Origin: Siphonodentalium dalli
Taxonomy: Eukaryota; Mollusca; Scaphopoda; Gadilida; Siphonodentaliidae
Direction: 5' to 3'
NCBI GenBank assembly: GCA_032622095.1
Contig: CP136065.1
Coordinates: forward strand, 68,909,675-68,973,674
DNA length: 64,000 nucleotides
Every line of letters begins with the position of its first letter. Positions within the stretch are counted from its first letter, which is position 1. Position numbers and translations under genes: made by a program. Of this stretch, positions 58,187 to 64,000 are shown in pieces. The notes beneath the pieces were generated by a model. The model had not been told where the DNA came from, searched no databases, and saw only the letters and a program-made list of their open reading frames with translations.

Positions 58187-58575
58187 AAAGCCACTTGGCG
58201 GTTTGAGCTCCAAAATACACCTGATAATATTCGCTTTTGAATTGTTCCCGGTATCGAAATAGGTCGATAAATAATTGAATTACCTTTCTACGAGCATTAT
58301 ATGTCACAGAAAGACGCATTTAAGTCATACGAAATACAACGTTGAACACGATGTTTTGGGTCCCAAACACAAAACATCCATTTGCACAGCATGGAACAGC
58401 AGAGAGCATTCCGTGTTAATCTATTCATGATATGTTAAAAGTAAAGAGCGTTTATTTCACTTGTGTGCGAAAATGGAAAACAGCTGAAAATGGCAAGTAT
58501 TTTTCAGAGCATATTAAGCCGATATATCAAAGTTTTGTGTATCTGTCAACCTCCTTCCAAATTACGTTAACACAA
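58187..58575 (+). repeat. Dispersed repeat R2, copy 2
   Basis: Direct counterpart of 49097-49400, from CCACTTGGCGGTTTGAGCTC to CTTCCAAATTACGT, without the long (AT)n run. It lies just upstream of another MITE-A copy, as R2 copy 1 lies next to a full MITE-A. Confidence 0.75.
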
Positions 58576-58639
58576 TTTTGAAGCTCAAATGAGCCATGTC
58601 CTTTTAATGCGTCATGGTGGTTTTGAAGTCAAAATAGGT

Positions 58640-58826
58640 CGCCAAATATATGTAATATTGTTTTTTTCGATCGACATGATATGCATTATATTCATCCATG
58701 CATTTAGTTTATAAGTCATAAACGAGCTCAAATTCGTTAATTTGTTGCATATAGTCTGTTGATTATATATAATAGGAGATGGTCCCATAAATTGCCGGTA
58801 TTAGTGTACACCCCCCCCCCCTTTAA
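58640..58826 (+). mobile_element. MITE-A, partial copy
   Basis: AATTTGTTGCATATAGTCTG and AATAGGAGATGGTCCCATAA followed by GTGTACACCCCC. The C run (58808-58820) replaces the usual GTACCCC. The left half is lost. Confidence 0.65.
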
Positions 58827-59689
58827 AGTATTGTTGGTCGTTAGTGGAGCACATGTACCCGGAGACATGCACGCATGGCGTGCACACGAGTCGTATTATA
58901 TTTCCCTACGTATTGTCCTTATCTGAATTCGTCATTATGACGGAATAATTGGCGTTAATTTTCTGTACGTGAATAGCGGACGTTTACGGGATTCCGATAT
59001 ACAGACAGCGTCCATCATTATATATAATCGCGGTCCCGAGGTCGTTGTCTAATTTGTGGCTGGGAAGTATGTCATGTTTTGCTGAATAACCTATAATTCA
59101 CAAGGGAAGAATCCGAGGGAGTATCGATCGACAAATTAAAAGAAAGATGAATCTTTCAGGGAATTATTCACAGAAAGTGAATCTGGATTATAACAGAATT
59201 ACACTTCCATACAATATTTGGTGCCTGTTATTTTACCAGATATCGTTTGGGATCATTATAATGCGTTAGTTCTGGAACGGAGACTATATATATATAGAGC
59301 CTCCATGTGGGGCGGTGAGGGTGCGGGGTCCAACTTAAGGTTTCCAACTTAAGCCAGATCCAAAATCGTATTGTGTGAGTCCTGGAAATTCCATTTTGAC
59401 TCCCGTGGGTTGAAGTTTTCCAACATGTACATGTATACCGCAATGTTTTCAACTGTTTGCAATTTCTTAGCTGACACCGACCTATATGTATGGTGGGATA
59501 TTTTCGAACTGATGACCAAAACGATAGCAAATATTCGACTGTTGGTCTAAAAGCAACACATTTCCCACTAAATATTTCTAGGGAAAAAAAACGAACTTTC
59601 AGAAGTATATCAACGAATTTTAGGTAAGACATTTCCAACAGTGGTTCTGCCGGACATAATATTTCCGAATTTGTTATCTTTGTCCATAC

Positions 59690-60170
59690 TATTATATTCC
59701 TGGTATCATGGATATGACTATATACTGACTCGAATGGGAACACGTTGGCATCTATAAACCACACCATTATATTCCTCATATATGTATATCATGGAGATGA
59801 TTATATAAATTTAATGGAAATCGGCGACAAAAAAGGCTTTTATCGATGTTGGTGCCCCTCTCCCTCCCAATCCTGATTCGAACGGCAACATATTGGCATC
59901 TTTAACCCCCATCATTAGATTCATCATAGCTTGCAAATAATTATATATAAAGTTGAAACAAATCGGCGACAAATATTTGTTTATCTATTTTGTTGCAATC
60001 CCCTTGTTATGCCCCTGATTCGGATAGCGTCACTTTAGAAATGATTATCCTGGACCTTTATATTCCTTGTAAAAGTGACCCCTGTTAGACACCCTTGGAA
60101 CCCAATGGATGGCCATTGGACAGCCAGACAGTAAGACAGACAGACATACATTCGCAAATATAAATAGCCT
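59690..60170 (+). repeat. Second array of the 140-bp family
   Basis: Three to four units with ATATTCCTC.TATCATGGAGATG, ATGGAAATCGGCGACAAA, GGTGCCCCTCTCCCTCCCAA and GATTCGAACGGCAACA. It ends in ACAG-like units and CATTCGCAAATATAAATA. The 183-codon minus frame 59228-59779 overlaps it and looks fortuitous. Confidence 0.7.
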
Positions 60171-60293
60171 GTCCGATTTGACGCCATAAAACTAGCATAT
60201 GTACGTTTTCTGTGCCAGAAAATACTCAGATCTAATCCATAACCCCATTACTTGGAGGTGTTGGTGACCAGATCTCTATTTTCAAACGACGAA

Positions 60294-60727
60294 GTTTTAA
60301 ATGGGACTGTACACTACATCCGGTCATTTACGGGACCATCTCCTATTATACTCAACAGAATATATATGTAACAAATGAATGAATTTGAGCCATGGGTGAG
60401 CGGTAATTATAATGAAAATGAGTTTATGACTTGAGTCATAAATTCATTTTCATTTTAATTACCTTGTTATATACACCGTGCATATACACCGTTCATAGAA
60501 CGAAGCAAACAACATGGTAATTATAATGAAAATGAATTTATGACTGGAATTAGTAACTCATTTTCGTTATAATTACCATGTTGTTTGCATCATTCATAGA
60601 GCACATGAGTGTATTTTGCACTCACCCATGGCTCAAATGTATTCATTTGTTGCATATATTCTGCCGAGTATAATAGGAGATGGTCCCATACCTGCCGAAT
60701 TCAGTGTACAGTACCGCTGTAACCCAT
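60294..60727. mobile_element. MITE-A, full copy with duplicated inner hairpin
   Basis: Outer blocks GGACTGTACACTACATCCGG and complement. Two inner hairpins, 60402-60463 and 60516-60577, each start GGTAATTATAATGAAAATGA and end AATTACC. At 434 bp it is about 140 bp longer than the 48.8-kb copy because of the duplicated hairpin. Confidence 0.8.
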
Positions 60728-61723
60728 TTTGAATTTTATCAGCCAAGCAAAAATCCACTGATCGTCTCTTATAAAGGGCGTTGATCCTTCCGTTCCCCAC
60801 ACGTATCAGATAATAAAGAGCGTTCTCAACAATGAGTTTTTGTGATCGTTTCAGATGTATTTTTTGTTATCATACGGATAATTATGTGTGGATTTTCGCA
60901 ATGCTTGTGTCATACACATGAAGTTTTTAATTTTCTTTTGCTTGGTCAGCTGAACACTGGCTCAGGGAATTTTGTCAAGTTTGGTTTCAAATCATTCCAG
61001 GACGTCCTTAACACACGCATAGCTAATGCCATTATCATATTATCATCTCATTAGAAAAGAATGTGATTAAGTGAAGCGCTATTTCGTTCTTTTTTGCTGA
61101 CGTGTGTATCTAACGACCCGACCCACCCTTTACACAATTTAACACAAAAAAAACCCCCAAAAAACAAACAAAAACCTACCATCTGTACGCGCTCTACATG
61201 TGTATATACCAGACCATAACTCGACCCAATTAGAGTCCATTCATACGATATTTTGATGGTCAGACATCAAGTTTTAACATGGTGAAATTTGGAGTATCTT
61301 ATATTTTCCTACCTTAAATCGTTTGGACTGAAAATAAATGGGCGTCAGTTGGAAAATTGGCAACCATGCAAAGGGGTAATACCTAACAGCCGAGACACAA
61401 GATGGAAATAGCCAACCAAAGTGGGTGCACATCAGACTTGGGAATATTATTCCAGTTCAATGCGGTGCATTTCAAACATCTCCGTTATTTCGTAAATAAT
61501 CATAGCCTCAACCCTATTATAATAACCTAACGTGCCTCGTTTTATTGGGATTTAATATCAATCGCTTTCTAAACGAAAAACCCGATTAAGTATCTTTCGC
61601 TACCCAATCGTGTGGGTATTGGCTGGCCATATATAAGACTTACTACGACAATTTACAAATTAGGTGTTATATACGCACTAACATAGACAATTGTTGTATA
61701 AATACCCACATAGGAATATGTGT
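60728..61723. other. No recognised gene
   Basis: Includes an A/C-rich low-complexity patch at 61141-61175 and an AATAAAGAGCGTT motif at 60812. Confidence 0.35.
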
Positions 61724-61853
61724 ACATGTGTTCCATTGCACAGGTCCCCAGAAAAAAAATGTACCCACCCCAAGATTATACTTAATCCTATTCAATGATT
61801 AAGTATTATTGGGGGTGAGGTCAATTTTTTTTCTGGGGACATGTGTTCCATTG
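61724..61853. mobile_element. Hairpin flanked by 15-bp direct repeats
   Basis: ACATGTGTTCCATTG occurs at 61724-61738 and 61839-61853. Between them, GTCCCCAGAAAAAAAATG and its near-complement (ending TTTTCTGGGGAC) form a 45-bp stem, with TACTTAATC / GATTAAGTA at the inner ends. The arrangement looks like a small insertion with a target duplication. Confidence 0.65.
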
Positions 61854-62866
61854 TTGCAACAGTTGAATTGTAGAAATTTATTGTGTCATCACCATTTTTT
61901 AATTAATATGTCGAAAAGCGAAGGTGCGTTGTTTAAACTCTCCGTCACCGGGTAACGGGACTGTTGAAACTATCAGTGATATTTTTTTTGCACACTGTAT
62001 ACAAATACCTATTATACACTACACTACAGCATTCATGTACTCATATACAAATACATAAAATAACCCTTTCGATATTTCACAGCATACGCATGCGTTCAAA
62101 ATATCAAAAATTGTTAAAGGGACACAAAGAACTCGCATTGGGTAAATTGGCAAAAAATACAAAATTATGTAAAAGCATCACCACTATTAGAAGAACATGG
62201 ATAAATAGATAAACGCTGTTCTTATCTCCATCATTGATAGTAACACAGTGTCGCGTGTGGCGTATTCAAACCATTGGTATGTAAACATAACTGTTACAGT
62301 GATTTGTCAATGTTTCGAGCTTTTCCAATGCCTACCGTCGTGTGTTGATTCAACTTTAATATCTTATATGACGAATCGGAATTTTATAGGTAATTCCACT
62401 GTAACAGTAATGTTAACTTAACAATGGATTTCAGGTGCAAAATCTCAGTATTGTAGAGTTATAAATAATGAAAAAAAGTCAATATTGTTTTTCATGTAGT
62501 TGTTGATAGTTTTTTGTTCTGTTGGTTAAAGGGTTAAATCCGGACTGCGTATCGCGGCCCAATTTTAGTAGATAACTATTAAACCGTCAGTAAGTTTTTC
62601 ACCGGTAAATATTTCACTGAAAAAGAAACCCGTTCTCGCCTTTCATTCACTAGAATACATGGCTTAGTTTTGTTTTAATTGTGCGCATACACTTCGCAGG
62701 TACTTTTATATTATCCAGTTCACATATAAAGTGTCCATGCATGTGGCATTTCAGAATGTGTACCTCCGTACATAAGCATATTTTGCATTTATACATGTTA
62801 CCGGAGTCAGTGTGGTTTAAACACTATTTTATTTGAACTAAGCAGAATAAAAGCACAAACAATATA
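61854..62866. other. No recognised gene
   Basis: The frame 61964-62212 has no known motif. TTAAAGGGTTAA at 62526 could be a lone TTAA-type MITE end. Confidence 0.3.
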
Positions 62867-63327
62867 TGTGACCCGCCATATCAAATCCAGTCGTAAGTCG
62901 GGATTTGTTTTACGCTGTGCCAATGCATTCTCTTATATATGCGAGTCGACCATAGGTCGCCTCGCATATATAAGAGAATGCATTGGCTTAACAATTTTTT
63001 ATCATGTTTTTTAAAATAAATGTTTCTTACAATTTTTAGGACATAAAATAAAAAAACATCCATTACCCTGCAGGGAGCCCCACACATATATAGAAGCACA
63101 TAGAAGATTGTCGTCTGCTCATGTTTGTCTGGGGCTCTGTATGGGTGAAATTATAAAATTGTTAAAGAATACAAGAACAAATTATTAAAATTGTAAAATA
63201 TTGTTAGGCCAATGCATTCTCTTATATATGCGAGGCGACATATGGTCGACTCGCATATATAAGAGAATGCATTGGCACAGGGTAAAAAAATCCCGACTTC
63301 CGACTGGATTTGATATGGCGGGTAACA
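62867..63327. mobile_element. Nested palindromic TIR element, copy 3
   Basis: Same architecture and internal orientation as copy 1. Outer ends TGTGACCCGCCATATCAAAT and its complement, with one substitution at the right end; hairpins at 62919-62987 and 63208-63276. Flanks AATATA and TATATG again indicate a TA-rich target. Confidence 0.9.
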
Positions 63328-64000
63328 TATATGCATGACATATAAATAACAGTTCAAAAGAGGATCGGGCAACAAGCTTTGAGGTTTTTGTTAAGATTTT
63401 TCCTCAGATAAATAAATGCTACCCCATGTATCTTGGAATATATACCAATGGAGTAGAGCCGACGGGTTTACTTCTATATGGTCAGAATAATAAAGTTTAG
63501 ATGAATGAAATGGAAAGGGAAAGAGAGTGAAGGCGGTAATTGGCAAGGGGCAATTGAACTTATCGTTCACAGCAGGATAAAATGCATTGTAACAGAGAAG
63601 TAAGAGTGGATTATACCATGCTAAATTTCTTAGCATTTTTCGTCACAAGCTAAAGAAAATAGAAATTAAAATATGTAACCCCTTTATTCTGCGGTGTCCC
63701 CAGTACCCTATTCTCTATAATCTTACAGAAATGAACAGCAATAATGCAACAGTTGCATTGTATAACAGTATTGGGTACTCACCTCTTTAACTCCAGGTCG
63801 TGGTTTATTTACGGAGATGGTCGCTCGATATTAATCAATCCGGGCATTAATTGCGAGTTGTTAATCAAGTCCCCTCTAGTCCCATGGGTCAGAAGACACG
63901 CTGTGTTTGTTTACATAATACACATCCCACATCTGCCACCAGCCTACTGCTGATGCGCCCTACTCGATGATACACTGACAACAATAACCAATGTATGGTC
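63328..64000. other. No recognised feature
   Basis: No gene, tandem array or inverted repeat seen to the end of the window. Confidence 0.35.

Noticed and set aside
59228-59779. 183-codon minus frame
   Set aside because: It overlaps the 140-bp repeat family, shows no domain and has repeat-derived phrases at its N-terminus.
1221-63276. Regularly built palindromes as a CRISPR array
   Set aside because: The 69-bp hairpins occur in inverse pairs far apart, with conserved rather than unique spacers, and the DNA is eukaryotic in character.

Overview
The window looks like repeat-rich, AT-rich intergenic DNA from a eukaryote, most likely a marine invertebrate and perhaps a mollusc or other lophotrochozoan. 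The grounds are: no dense ORFs, operons or bacterial signals; tRNA-derived SINEs whose 3' ends resemble the mollusc type (from memory, no search run); 3' fragments of CR1/L2-like non-LTR retrotransposons with microsatellite tails; an 8-bp-TSD hAT-like element with a BED finger remnant; a FLYWCH zinc-finger ORF; and many MITE or foldback elements. No complete, recognisable host gene is present. The best host-gene candidate is a frameshifted, tentatively lipocalin-like exon on the minus strand near 33.0-33.4 kb.

Layout. 0-10 kb: dispersed repeats, the first copy of a nested palindromic element (1168-1627), two adjacent foldbacks (3.0-3.4 kb), a 1.09-kb TA-flanked element (4141-5232) and a MITE/SINE cluster (8.3-9.0 kb). 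10-22 kb: a 740-bp hAT-like element (10902-11641) whose unoccupied site survives in a paralogous repeat at 16.97 kb; tandem arrays; a 22-bp minisatellite (20.1-21.0 kb) open in all minus-strand frames; the second nested element (21232-21690), whose unoccupied site survives at 18.64 kb. 22-33 kb: the FLYWCH ORF (24.1-24.5 kb), foldbacks, a TTAA-flanked MITE (32.6-32.9 kb) and the candidate exon. 33-39 kb: two 511-bp copies of one element in inverted orientation, enclosing a TTAA MITE with a nested palindromic core, an 890-bp foldback and a non-LTR 3' end. 39-43 kb: a long array of about 140-bp repeats with ACAG tracts. 44-54 kb: non-LTR fragments, a TTAA-flanked foldback (46.2 kb), more nested palindromic cores (47.9 and 53.6 kb), a local segmental duplication (50-51.8 kb) and a tRNA-like SINE head (53.7 kb). 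54-64 kb: minisatellites, a G4-forming tract, more MITE copies and the third full nested element (62867-63327).

The most unusual content is the nested palindromic family. A core bounded by near-perfect 69-bp hairpins recurs at six places, inside at least three unrelated inverted-repeat hosts, and in two of these hosts it sits at the point of symmetry. Two paralogous unoccupied sites in the window support mobility of the host element. All family assignments are by eye; no search was run.
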